Assembly: GCF_017874215.1 (NCBI RefSeq)
Contig: NZ_JAGGLB010000011.1
Location: 186,001-250,000, forward strand
DNA: 64,000 nucleotides
Reading direction: 5' to 3'
From: Paenibacillus eucommiae
GTDB taxonomy: Bacteria > Bacillota > Bacilli > Paenibacillales > NBRC-103111
Each line of letters begins with the position of its first letter. The stretch's first letter is position 1. Shown here piece after piece: positions 8,329 to 16,419 of this stretch. The position numbers and the translations under genes are program-made. The notes under the pieces were generated by a model, which was not told where the DNA came from, ran no database searches, and was given only the letters and a program-made list of their open reading frames with translations.

Positions 8329-10467
8329 CTATGAGGTCCCCACTTCATCCTGCAGCGCCTTAAGAATTTCCCCTGCCAGCTTTTGGCCAATTCCCAGAGT
8401 ACGGAATTCCTCAACCTGCGCTTCTTTCATTTTTTTCACGGAGCCAAAATGCTTCAGTAGCATCTTCCTGCGCTTCTCGCCGATACCCGGAATCGAGTCC
8501 AGCTTCGATACAACCATCGATTTGGCCCTTGTTTCCCGGTGGAACGTAATTGCAAAGCGATGCACCTCGTCTTGAATGCGCTGCAGCAAATAGAATTCCT
8601 GGCTGTCCCGGGGAAGGGGAATAACCTCTGGCGGATCACCGATCATCAACTGTGCGGTCTTGTGCTTTGCGTCCTTGACAAGTCCACATACGGGCACATA
8701 CAGCCCAAGCTCATTCTCCAGGATGTCCAAGGCCGCGGAAATCTGCCCCTTGCCTCCATCCACAACGATTAAATCCGGTAAAGTCAGGTTTTCCTTCAGC
8801 ACCCTCTCATAACGTCTGCGAATAACCTCACGCATCGTCTCATAATCGTCGGGGCCTTGTACCGTTTTAACCTTGTACTTGCGGTATTCCTTGCGGTCTG
8901 GCTTGCCATTTACGAAGACGACCATCGCTGACACCGGGTTCGTCCCCTGGATATTCGAATTATCGAATGCCTCAATCCGTGATATCGCTGCAGTCCCCAG
9001 CCATTCGCCCAGATTCTGCACAGCCTTCACAGAGCGCAACTCGTCCCGTTCCACGAGTCTGAATTTCTCGTTCAGCGCAGCACGGGCATTGTCTTTCGCC
9101 ATATCGACCATCTGCTTCTTCAGACCACGCTGCGGGAACAGCACCTTCAGCTTCAGCCACACTTCCAAGGCTTCCTTAACATCCTTCTCCCTTGTATCCG
9201 CAGCCTCTGAGGGAATGTTGGTCTCTGCTATTGCATCTACTGCTTCTACTGCTTCTACTGCTTCAACTTCATCCATTCCTGGATGATTAAGTGCAAATCC
9301 GGTCAGATCAGCAGCTTCCGATCCCGCAGAATCAACAGCGATCTCGCCTGATTGATCAGCAGCCTCCTGCCCGTCAGGTTCAACAGCGGTCGCTCCAGAT
9401 GGATCAGCAACCTCCAGCCCAGATGGATCAACAGCGGTCACCCCAATTGAATCAGCAGCCTCCGCTTTAAGCTCAAGCTCCCTCTCTGGTGGTGCCGGCA
9501 GGAAAATTTCCTTCGGCAGTGCAGGATTTTCACTATACATCTGCATTACGTAAGTAATGAAATCTTCATATTCTTCACCATAGTATGGAAAAAGTGAAAC
9601 GTGACGTTCTATCAGCTTACCCTGGCGCATGTACTGGATATGTACGCACATCCAGCCCTTATCAACGACGTAACCAAACACATCACGGTCAACTGCATCA
9701 ATCGTTGTAATCTTCTGCTTCTCCATAACAGCATCGATATAAACGATATGGTCACGCAGCTCCTTGGCCCGCTCGAAATTAAGCTCTTCCGAGACTGCCT
9801 GCATTTTCGCCTTCAGCTCATTTTTGATGTCCTCATGCCCGCCATTCAGGAAACGGGTGATTTGCTGCACCATCCGCTCGTTATCCTCCGCCGCTACATC
9901 TTGAACACAAGGTGCCAAGCATTGTCCTATATGAAAGTATAAACATACTTTATCCGGCAAAGTCTTGCACTTGCGCAGCGGGTATAAGCGGTCCAGCAGC
10001 TTCTTCGTTTCCTGGGCGGCATAAGCATTCGGATACGGCCCAAAATACTTGCCCTTATCCTTGATAACTCTCCGAGTAACCTCCAGGCGCGGATGCTCCT
10101 CTTGGGTAATCTTGATATAAGGAAACGTCTTATCATCCTTCAGCAGAACATTGTAACGCGGGTGATGCTGCTTAATCAGATTACATTCCAAAATAAGCGC
10201 CTCCATATTACTGGAGGTAACGATATACTCGAAATCGCGAATCTCGCTCACCAAGAGCTGGGTTTTGGCATTATGACTGCCAGTAAAATAAGAGCGCACA
10301 CGATGCTTCAATACTTTAGCTTTACCAACATATATAATCGTGCCAACGGAATTTTTCATTAAATAGCAGCCGGGTTTATCAGGAAGCAGTGCTAGCTTGC
10401 TGCGTATCGTTTCCATGCTTTTTTCGCGGTCACTGCCAGCATCCCCGATATCTGTATACTCATTCAT
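8329..10467 (-). CDS. uvrC: Excinuclease ABC subunit C, UvrC, with large internal insertion
   Basis: The dual-incision nuclease of nucleotide excision repair. The GIY-YIG domain (PGCYLMKN, then GTIIYVGKAK) is near residues 30-50, the UVR helical motif near 215-250, the RNase H-like domain with its FDNSNIQG, VVDGGKGQ and HRFAITFHR blocks after residue 480, and the terminal helix-hairpin-helix repeats (SIPGIGEKRRKMLLKHFGS). With the ATG at 10467, nine bases after GGGTGGG, the protein has 712 residues, about 100 more than usual. The excess is an acidic, Ala/Asp/Glu-rich repetitive block at residues 332-424 (bases 9195-9470) between the UVR motif and the second nuclease domain. All catalytic regions seem intact, so the gene is probably functional. 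Confidence 0.95.
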   Translation of the reverse strand: MNEYTDIGDAGSDREKSMETIRSKLALLPDKPGCYLMKNSVGTIIYVGKAKVLKHRVRSYFTGSHNAKTQLLVSEIRDFEYIVTSSNMEALILECNLIKQHHPRYNVLLKDDKTFPYIKITQEEHPRLEVTRRVIKDKGKYFGPYPNAYAAQETKKLLDRLYPLRKCKTLPDKVCLYFHIGQCLAPCVQDVAAEDNERMVQQITRFLNGGHEDIKNELKAKMQAVSEELNFERAKELRDHIVYIDAVMEKQKITTIDAVDRDVFGYVVDKGWMCVHIQYMRQGKLIERHVSLFPYYGEEYEDFITYVMQMYSENPALPKEIFLPAPPERELELKAEAADSIGVTAVDPSGLEVADPSGATAVEPDGQEAADQSGEIAVDSAGSEAADLTGFALNHPGMDEVEAVEAVEAVDAIAETNIPSEAADTREKDVKEALEVWLKLKVLFPQRGLKKQMVDMAKDNARAALNEKFRLVERDELRSVKAVQNLGEWLGTAAISRIEAFDNSNIQGTNPVSAMVVFVNGKPDRKEYRKYKVKTVQGPDDYETMREVIRRRYERVLKENLTLPDLIVVDGGKGQISAALDILENELGLYVPVCGLVKDAKHKTAQLMIGDPPEVIPLPRDSQEFYLLQRIQDEVHRFAITFHRETRAKSMVVSKLDSIPGIGEKRRKMLLKHFGSVKKMKEAQVEEFRTLGIGQKLAGEILKALQDEVGTS
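9195..9470 (-). repeat. Imperfect tandem repeat inside uvrC
   Basis: Units of roughly 36-39 bp built around GATCAGCAGCCTCC and CAACAGCGGTC recur about five times, encoding Ala-Asp-x-Ser-Gly-like units, and are followed by a GCTTCTACT run (four near-identical 9-bp units) encoding Glu-Ala-Val. The reading frame is kept throughout. Confidence 0.8.
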
Positions 10468-10667
10468 ATCCTTCATCCCACCCTTATAAACTTATTATGA
10501 TTGCACGGTGGGTACCTGCTATAAGCTGTGAGTTGCCCTTCATAATTATATCAAAAGCCGTAATTGTCAACAAGCGAACACGCATATAAAGGCAATCATA
10601 CAGAGTAAAGTGGTGACTACATTGTGCCGCAAAAGCTAGTCCATCAGCACCCCCTACTTTTGGATCA

Positions 10668-10855
10668 TTAACGATGTTTTTCATCACTAAAAGATGAAAG
10701 TTCTGGAAGCCTCGCCTTTTAACGATGTTTTTCATCGCTAAAATGCCTTTATCGTAGGAATCAGGGCTTGGTTTGGCTTAATAGTGATGTTTTTCATCCT
10801 TAAACGATGATATCTCCTGAATTTTTGCCACTTAGTGATGTTTTTCATCACTAAA
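10668..10855. repeat. Four-palindrome array A
   Basis: Four copies of the palindrome TTTAACGATG-N5-CATCGTTAAA or variants start near 10668, 10717, 10778 and 10831 (spacings 49, 61, 53). The fourth copy reads TTAGTGATG-TTTTT-CATCACTAA: both arms changed together and pairing is kept. The third is partly degraded. This is the most diverged of four arrays in the window. It sits in the 571-bp gap between uvrC and trxA, both on the minus strand; bases 10468-10667 and 10856-10926 show nothing else I can name. Confidence 0.85.
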
Positions 10856-10926
10856 GGACAGTGTGATCAACTTATCCACATACTCCAGATACTCCAGCCT
10901 TCCCCAGCAACAAGTACAAGTCCAAA

Positions 10927-10965
10927 CAAAAAAATTCTTCCCCCGACCAGCGGAGAAAGAATTTT
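10927..10965 (-). terminator. Rho-independent terminator of trxA
   Basis: On the minus strand AAAATTCTT pairs with AAGAATTTT around an inner CCGC/GCGG-like segment and is followed by a run of Ts. It lies about 75 bp after the trxA stop codon. Confidence 0.6.
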
Positions 10966-11038
10966 AAGTCAATTTTATTCGAGTTGATTCCTTTAAGATT
11001 AATTTCAAAAAAGATTGAAAAAATCGAAGCTTTAACGA

Positions 11039-11353
11039 TTATTGGTGGCGAGCTACTACATTTTTCAAAGCATCCTTGGATTGGAAGCCTACGATTTTGT
11101 CTACAGGCTGACCGTCTTTGAACACGATAAGTGTAGGAATGCTCATTACACCAAATCTGGATGGGGATTCCGGATTGTCATCCACATTTACTTTAGCAAT
11201 TTTCAAAGTTTCCAATTCTTTGTCAAGCTCTTCAAGAACTGGAGCAATCATTTTGCAAGGACCACACCAAGGTGCCCAGAAATCTACAAGCACAGTGCCT
11301 TCCCCTTCTACTTCTGTTTTGAAATTAGCGTCAGATACATTTATAATCGCCAT
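11039..11353 (-). CDS. trxA: Thioredoxin
   Basis: A 104-residue thioredoxin that reduces protein disulfides using electrons from thioredoxin reductase. The active site WAPWCGPCKM is at about residues 26-35, the buried Asp (VDFWAP) precedes it, and the cis-proline loop MSIPTL is at about 72-77. The start MAIINVSDANF was chosen because AGGAGG is seven bases upstream; the frame continues 25 codons further but that part has no ribosome site. It lies downstream of a MerR gene and upstream of uvrC; the trxA-uvrC order is known in other Bacillales. Confidence 0.97.
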   Translation of the reverse strand: MAIINVSDANFKTEVEGEGTVLVDFWAPWCGPCKMIAPVLEELDKELETLKIAKVNVDDNPESPSRFGVMSIPTLIVFKDGQPVDKIVGFQSKDALKNVVARHQ

Positions 11354-11523
11354 GATCGTTCCTCCTGATATTAAATTTATATTGGATTTTATATGCAACA
11401 AGTAGTATTCTACTGATGTTGTCAACATGTAAAGTATACCACAAAGCTAGTCTATTTCAACCGCTCACCCAGGTGCCAGCATTTCACAATTGCCTTCGTA
11501 CCATCTTACCCATTTGACTATAG

Positions 11524-11916
11524 CTAGGGCATGTTTTCGGATGGACGATTAAGGGAAGTCTGTATACTCTGCTCCTGTTTGATGGACTCAATTCGTTCCA
11601 GTAAATTGGAGCGAACCTGATTTAACTGCAGCAGCTGACGGTCAATTCCCTCTAACTTTTGCTCGTACACCGGAAGCACCTCCTCACAAAAAGCTTCCTT
11701 GCTGATCATTACACAGTTGAGAAAATTTTCAATCTCATCTGTATTGAAGCCAAGGCTTATATAAAATTGAATCGTCTTCACCCGCTCAATGGCTGTGCTG
11801 TTGTAGACCCGGTAGCCATTTTCCAAACGGTCTGAGACAATCAGATGCTTGGTTTCATAGTACCGCAAGGAGCGTATGCTGGCACCGGTCAGTTGTGATA
11901 ATTCTCCGATCCGCAT
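11524..11916 (-). CDS. MerR family transcriptional regulator
   Basis: A 130-residue MerR-type regulator. The start MRIGELSQLTGASIRSLRYYE (AAAGGAGG eight bases upstream) contains the winged helix-turn-helix; the pattern ENGYRVYN and a C-terminal coiled-coil dimerisation helix (EEVLPVYEQKLEGIDRQLL) follow. Two cysteines (positions about 69 and 78) exist, but there is no typical metal-binding loop, so the effector is unknown. Family members twist promoters with over-long spacers. It is transcribed away from yqzM and 170 bp before trxA. Confidence 0.88.
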   Translation of the reverse strand: MRIGELSQLTGASIRSLRYYETKHLIVSDRLENGYRVYNSTAIERVKTIQFYISLGFNTDEIENFLNCVMISKEAFCEEVLPVYEQKLEGIDRQLLQLNQVRSNLLERIESIKQEQSIQTSLNRPSENMP

Positions 11917-12091
11917 TTGGAACGCCTCCTTTTGCACAATCAATTTATGAGCACGATGTGTTTGACTTGGTAGTCTTATTCGACGTGTTCAATGTTTATT
12001 AAGCTTATTATAAACCATAACACTAATGTCATAGTCAAGCGTTTTTTGGAAAAGCATCCCTGAGTTCTCATATTTGTCACTTCCATTATCT

Positions 12092-12120
12092 TTACAAGCT
12101 TCATCAAAGTTGGGTATACT
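12092..12120 (+). promoter_or_regulatory. Sigma-A-like promoter of yqzM
   Basis: TTACAA and TATACT are separated by 17 bp; the predicted start is about 30 bases before the yqzM start codon. Confidence 0.55.
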
Positions 12121-12158
12121 ATGCTTATACGCGATATGGATATGAAGGGGGTACAAAC

Positions 12159-12305
12159 ATGAGTGATCCCAAACACCCGGAGCTTCATGTGAATGAAGAG
12201 CCGCGCAATGACTTTCTCGATGCGGCAATAGGCTTCGGAGCTTTTTTTGGTTTTTTGCTGCTCATGGGCGTTGTGGCCACTGTTATTAAATTGCTGATGG
12301 GCTAA
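12159..12305 (+). CDS. yqzM: YqzM family small membrane protein
   Basis: A 48-residue peptide, too short for usual ORF cut-offs. A polar N-terminus with EEPRNDFLDAAIGFG is followed by one hydrophobic helix ending VVATVIKLLMG. This resembles B. subtilis YqzM, where RNDAIDSGVGF and ATVIKFVG occupy the same places. AAGGGGG lies nine bases before the ATG and a sigma-A-like promoter and a terminator bracket the gene, so it is very likely real. Function is unknown. Confidence 0.8.
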   Translation: MSDPKHPELHVNEEPRNDFLDAAIGFGAFFGFLLLMGVVATVIKLLMG

Positions 12306-12321
12306 TACACGGCACCGATTG

Positions 12322-12354
12322 AACCTTTCTGCTTAAAAGGCGGAAAGGTTTTTT
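12322..12354 (+). terminator. Rho-independent terminator of yqzM
   Basis: AACCTTTC pairs with GAAAGGTT around a 13-base loop, followed by TTTTTT. It ends just before the ribosome site of the next gene. Confidence 0.75.
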
Positions 12355-12382
12355 GCTTAAAAAGATTAAAGGAGCGATACCA

Positions 12383-13387
12383 TTGATTCAAGTTACGGAA
12401 GCAAGAAAGGCTATGCTCGACTACATCGGGTTAACTGATGAAGACTTGCAAATCTTAAAAAACAAGGAAGCAGAATTCAAACAAATTGTAACCGCTTTAG
12501 TGGATGAATTGTATGATGACATTACCAAATGGCCTGAATTAAACGCAATTATTAATTCTCATAGCACGTTGGACCGCCTCAAGCAAACTCAGCACTGGTA
12601 CTTCCTTTCCATGACATCGGGAGTTATAGATAATGAATTCATTGAGAAACGATTGGCTATTGGCCGAGTACATTCCAAGATCGGGCTGTCTACGAATTGG
12701 TACCTGGGAACTTATTTAAAATACTCAGACCTCGCCGCCATTCATTTTAAAAAAATACTTCCCCATCAATGGGTGCAGGTTACACATTCTCTTAGCAAAA
12801 TGTTCAGCCTGGATTCCCAGCTCGTTCTCGAAGCCTATGAGCAGGATGAGCAGGCCAAAATTCAACAGCTCGCCGATGATCAGCAGGAGATTCTAACAAC
12901 CGTTAGCAAAGCCGTACAGGACCTTGCTGCGATGATTGTTGAGCTTACCAGCAGCAGCCAGGCTGTAGCAGAAACGGCCATTTCCACAGCAGAGTCCCAG
13001 GATCAGTCGCATTCCAGGCTGCAGGACCTGAACAAGGAAATTGAAGATATATCCGATATGGAAACAACGATGAGAGACATATCCGAGCAAACGCACTTAC
13101 TTGGCTTGAATGCAGCGATTGAAGCCGCACGCTCTGGTGAGCATGGCAGAGGCTTTCAGGTAGTCGCCAATGAAATCCGCAAGCTGGCCGCAAGATCCAA
13201 GAACTCGCTCGATCTGATTCACGATAAGCTGGAGAGCGTATCGCAGGCTCTGGAAATCGTTGAAACAAATTCCAGACAGACCTCTATCTACGCCCGTACC
13301 CAAGCAGCCAGCGCACAAGAGCTCACTTCCTTCGTACAAATGATTGACCGGGTTGCTGAAGAGCTGGATGAATTACGCAAAGAGTAA
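12383..13387 (+). CDS. Globin-coupled methyl-accepting chemotaxis protein, HemAT-like
   Basis: A soluble heme-based oxygen sensor fused to a chemoreceptor signalling domain, about 334 residues. Residues 1-165 form a protoglobin-type sensor; GRVHSKIGLSTNWYLGTY holds the proximal heme histidine in the usual context of HemAT. Residues 170-334 are the methyl-accepting signalling domain, with the hairpin tip QTHLLGLNAAIEAARSGEHG that contacts CheA and CheW. The chosen start is a TTG at 12383 with AAAGGAG eight bases upstream; a TTG at 12353 would lie in the yqzM terminator. There are no transmembrane segments. The signalling domain is shorter than in membrane receptors. It is monocistronic with its own terminator. 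Confidence 0.9.
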   Translation: MIQVTEARKAMLDYIGLTDEDLQILKNKEAEFKQIVTALVDELYDDITKWPELNAIINSHSTLDRLKQTQHWYFLSMTSGVIDNEFIEKRLAIGRVHSKIGLSTNWYLGTYLKYSDLAAIHFKKILPHQWVQVTHSLSKMFSLDSQLVLEAYEQDEQAKIQQLADDQQEILTTVSKAVQDLAAMIVELTSSSQAVAETAISTAESQDQSHSRLQDLNKEIEDISDMETTMRDISEQTHLLGLNAAIEAARSGEHGRGFQVVANEIRKLAARSKNSLDLIHDKLESVSQALEIVETNSRQTSIYARTQAASAQELTSFVQMIDRVAEELDELRKE

Positions 13388-13471
13388 ACTATACATAAGC
13401 ACAAAAGCAACAAGTTTAAAACGTTACACATTAAAGTTATGAGCCTTCATTTTTTTGAACAATCTGAACAA

Positions 13472-13512
13472 AATAAAGCCGAAAAGGGCAATCCCCTTTC
13501 GGCTTTATTTTA
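13472..13512 (+). terminator. Rho-independent terminator after the HemAT-like gene
   Basis: AATAAAGCCGAAAAGGG pairs with CCCTTTCGGCTTTATT over a short loop (one bulged A) and is followed by TTTTAATTTT; it may act in both directions. Confidence 0.85.
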
Positions 13513-13552
13513 ATTTTCCCATTAATCCCTTTCCCTCAGAAAGAAAGCCCTT

Positions 13553-13677
13553 GCCAGCAGTCCGTTGAACGTGGCTTGCTCTGCACTTGTAGCTGAAAGA
13601 GGGACCAAAGTCTAATCAAGGGAACAAATCTTTAACAGCGGCTAACAGCAGTTGGAGCCCGCATTTACTCCCTCCGC
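13553..13677 (-). repeat. Broken copy of the nested stem-loop element
   Basis: Read on the minus strand this starts GCGGAGGGA, has GGGCTCCA and the inner arm TTAAAGATTTGTTCCC, identical to the copy at 58614-58629, then jumps to TCCCTCTTTCAGCTACAA, which corresponds to the far 3' end. The inner 3' arm and loop are deleted, so the hairpin cannot form. The rc of the tag CTCAAACGRRCWGCC (here GTTCAACGGACTGC) is at 13553-13569. It lies in the gap before dnaI; nothing else is seen in 13513-13733. Confidence 0.75.
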
Positions 13678-13733
13678 CTTGCACCCAAGTCTCGAAAACC
13701 CTCATCAAAGGATGCAACAAGGCGTTTTTTCCA

Positions 13734-14684
13734 TCAGCTTCCGCGCTTGTTCTCTCCCTCGACGTGTACCACACTGACAAAAGGCCGAATCCGGTCCATA
13801 ATTCGCTGGCCCTTGAACTCCTCATCCCCATCCTTATTCGTGAAGCTGAAATGCTTCTCTAATCCGGCTAAATCATAATTGGAGGTGAAAAATGTAGGCT
13901 TGCGATTCATCCGATGATTCAGAATAGCTCCCAGCACATGATCACGCAGCCATGGATTCAGATTCTCAGCACCGATATCATCTAATACGAGCAGATCCAC
14001 ATCCTTAAGCAGATCGATTGTCTCCTTCAGCTTGTAAGGCTCCTGAAACATTCCTTTCAGATCCTCAGCGAAATCTGGCGTGTAGACAATCGCACCTGTC
14101 ATGCCGACCTTAGCCAATTGGTAGAGCATGTAGCACATAAGAAATGTTTTGCCTGTTCCGAATTTCCCAACAAGGTACATGCCTTGGGGCTGAAGGCCTT
14201 CCTCAGTCGCTTGAATCACATATTTATTAATTTGGCCTACTGCCTTTGCCCGATCCAAGTCCTTCTCTACAATTTCCGCAAAGGAATAGGCGCGGCTGAA
14301 CACATTCGGATCTACGTGAAAGGTTCGAATCCGGCTGCTGATGGCATCCTGGGCTTGCTTGGCCGTAAATTTCTTGCAGGCAACCTTTTCCTCATGAATA
14401 AAAGACCTTCCGTTCACAGTTTCCGCATTAAGAATCGTATAATGTCCTGTCATATCATTCGGGCAAAGCTCGAGCCCCGGGCAGTTGGAGCAGCTTTTAT
14501 ATTCGCTCACATATTGGTAAAGCTTGTTCATATTGATTTTGACTGTGTAATCGTCTACTTCCGGATACTTTTGGCGAAACTTGTGAATCAGCGGATCAGC
14601 AAGAACGTTCCTTACCTTTTCCTCCGCTTTCTTTTTCCATTCTGAATCCGGTAATGATTTTAATATGTCGGATAAGGATTCCAT
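13734..14684 (-). CDS. dnaI: Primosomal protein DnaI, helicase loader
   Basis: An AAA+ ATPase that loads the replicative helicase DnaC with DnaB and DnaD. The N-terminal half has the zinc-binding cluster CSNCPGLELCP (residues about 65-75); the ATPase domain carries Walker A GKFGTGKTF near 175 and Walker B LLVLDDIGAE near 230, and sensor residues in FFTSNYD. The ATG at 14684 was chosen because GGGAGG is eight bases upstream; a GTG three codons earlier lies inside that site. With this start it has 316 residues. It follows dnaB by 70 bp, as in other Bacillales. Confidence 0.96.
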   Translation of the reverse strand: MESLSDILKSLPDSEWKKKAEEKVRNVLADPLIHKFRQKYPEVDDYTVKINMNKLYQYVSEYKSCSNCPGLELCPNDMTGHYTILNAETVNGRSFIHEEKVACKKFTAKQAQDAISSRIRTFHVDPNVFSRAYSFAEIVEKDLDRAKAVGQINKYVIQATEEGLQPQGMYLVGKFGTGKTFLMCYMLYQLAKVGMTGAIVYTPDFAEDLKGMFQEPYKLKETIDLLKDVDLLVLDDIGAENLNPWLRDHVLGAILNHRMNRKPTFFTSNYDLAGLEKHFSFTNKDGDEEFKGQRIMDRIRPFVSVVHVEGENKRGS

Positions 14685-14754
14685 GCCTTCCACCTCCCCC
14701 GGTAATAGACTTAGCTGCTCAGCTTATCCATCCACTTATCGAGCCCGTAATTGT

Positions 14755-16260
14755 TTATCGATTAAGCTTTTCATCCAGCTTCTGAGCTGTTCTTCGAATG
14801 TCGTCAAGCTCCTCATCCGTCAACCTGACTGTCTTCTTGTCGCTCTGCACGATAGGGATGTTCGGCTTTTGCTTGCCGCCCTGCCTGCCCCGCGTTGCGG
14901 ACCCGCCACCGGCTTTTGCTGCTTCCACCTTCGATGCTGCCTTTTCCTTGAACCTGATTTTCTCACGAACATAATCAACAGCCTGCTCATAACTAAGAAT
15001 CTGCTTGCCCAGCATATCGGAGGCTACAGCCTCAATCGAAGATTTCGACCAGGATCGGCGGTCAATATGAAGAAAATGAATGAGTACGTTAATGACTTCT
15101 TCTTTAAGCTTATAATTCAAATCGATCTTTCCAAAAATATCCAATACTCCGTCAGGAATAGCTCCCTGGGTGAAAAATTTCTTAAGTACATACGTATAGG
15201 GCTCATTACGGAGTATGTAATTATACTGATGATCCGTACATTCGCCACGAAGCTGCCCGGGTACGTCCAAATAATATTCCATTTCCACGGACATTTCAGC
15301 CGGCTCCTCCTCTTGAGGAACGTTCGTATAGCTCTGGGCATGAACCTCTGATTTGGCTAAGGTGCGCTCCCTTTCCTCATCCCGCTTCTTTGTCTGTCTG
15401 AAAAATAAATTAGCGTTATATTGCAGCAGATCCGTCTGCAGCATGCCATCCTCTGTAAAAACGCCGTCCTCGTCCAGCAAACGGCACATATCCTGCAGGG
15501 ACAAGCCATATTTTTTGGCTGCAATATTGATGGATACGATCTGCTCCGGCTTATGCTTGAGCGCTTCGACAAAAACTCTGTTGTTCGATTCCCGCGGGAA
15601 CCGCATAATAATGTCGGCATACAGAAACCCTTTGGTCGTGACATCCAGATTGGAGTCGGCCTGTCTGCCCGCTGAAGCTTCGTATAAGGCTTGTTCCAGC
15701 TCGTAGTCAATAACCTTCGTATTTAGCTGAAAGAGGTCGTAGAACGGCACTGAAAGATTCTCAGCATTCGTCTCACGGCATTCATCAGGCTCCGGAGCCA
15801 ACAGCTCATCGCGAAGTGAAAGCAGCATAAACTTGCCTACCTTGTCCCGCAGCAGCAAAGTTAAATGCTGGTTTCTAAAAAATTCATTAGGACCCAGCGG
15901 CGCAGACAACGCGTATTCGTACATATAGTCTTCTTCTTCAGCCAGGTATCTTCTAGAGGTTTGCAAAAGTCCAATAGCTTCCAGTTTGGAGGATTGCTCG
16001 ATAAAATACTTGCGGCCGCGTTCGCCTTGTTCAAGCTCCATCATCAGGAAAAGTCTGCGCTGCTGCTCCAGCGGTGAATACCCGATCCGCTCTGAATTAA
16101 GCTGCTGGTACAAGGTCATGTACAGTGTTATCGCGTAAGCTCCCAGCATCGGTTGATACATCATCGTTAACATTTTATAATCCAGGCTGCTCAAAGAAAA
16201 ATCCCTGTTTACACAGAAACGGTGATTTTCCGTAAAATGCAGCATATTCGTTATTCGCAT
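14755..16260 (-). CDS. dnaB: Replication initiation and membrane attachment protein DnaB
   Basis: The Firmicutes primosome protein DnaB (not the helicase), acting with DnaD and DnaI to load helicase at the origin and at stalled forks. The winged-helix region around VNRDFSLSSLDYKMLTMM and MYQPMLGAYAITLYMTL matches the family's first DnaB/DnaD domain, and YVLKKFFTQGAIPDGVLDI through LHIDRRSWSKSSIEAVA is the second domain. The C-terminal 80 residues are basic and low-complexity. The start is uncertain: the ATG at 16260 follows GGAG at 12 bases; an ATG at 16278 is also possible. About 501 residues. Transcribed with dnaI. Confidence 0.93.
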   Translation of the reverse strand: MRITNMLHFTENHRFCVNRDFSLSSLDYKMLTMMYQPMLGAYAITLYMTLYQQLNSERIGYSPLEQQRRLFLMMELEQGERGRKYFIEQSSKLEAIGLLQTSRRYLAEEEDYMYEYALSAPLGPNEFFRNQHLTLLLRDKVGKFMLLSLRDELLAPEPDECRETNAENLSVPFYDLFQLNTKVIDYELEQALYEASAGRQADSNLDVTTKGFLYADIIMRFPRESNNRVFVEALKHKPEQIVSINIAAKKYGLSLQDMCRLLDEDGVFTEDGMLQTDLLQYNANLFFRQTKKRDEERERTLAKSEVHAQSYTNVPQEEEPAEMSVEMEYYLDVPGQLRGECTDHQYNYILRNEPYTYVLKKFFTQGAIPDGVLDIFGKIDLNYKLKEEVINVLIHFLHIDRRSWSKSSIEAVASDMLGKQILSYEQAVDYVREKIRFKEKAASKVEAAKAGGGSATRGRQGGKQKPNIPIVQSDKKTVRLTDEELDDIRRTAQKLDEKLNR

Positions 16261-16352
16261 ATATACTTCAAACTCCATCCCAACAAAATCAGCGAGTACC
16301 TTTCGACAATCGCCTTCTATAAGTCTACCACAAAAATCGACATACAAGAAAA

Positions 16353-16379
16353 CAAAAAAACCTACCTCACGGATAGGTT
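16353..16379 (-). terminator. Terminator of the alpha/beta hydrolase gene
   Basis: On the minus strand AACCTA and TAGGTT pair around a nine-base loop and are followed by seven Ts. It separates the hydrolase from dnaB. Confidence 0.6.
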
Positions 16380-16419
16380 ATACTTCTGACTGCATAAGCA
16401 GCGCTGCGCCACAGCCTAC

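Noticed and set aside
10668..10855. Palindrome arrays as small CRISPR loci
   Set aside because: Repeats of about 25 bp with 26-36 bp spacers look CRISPR-like at first, but spacers are homologous between the arrays, loops vary, spacing is fixed at 51/61/51 and there is no cas gene or leader.
13616..13831. 71-codon minus-strand open frame after dnaI
   Set aside because: It overlaps the end of dnaI and the broken stem-loop copy, without ribosome site.
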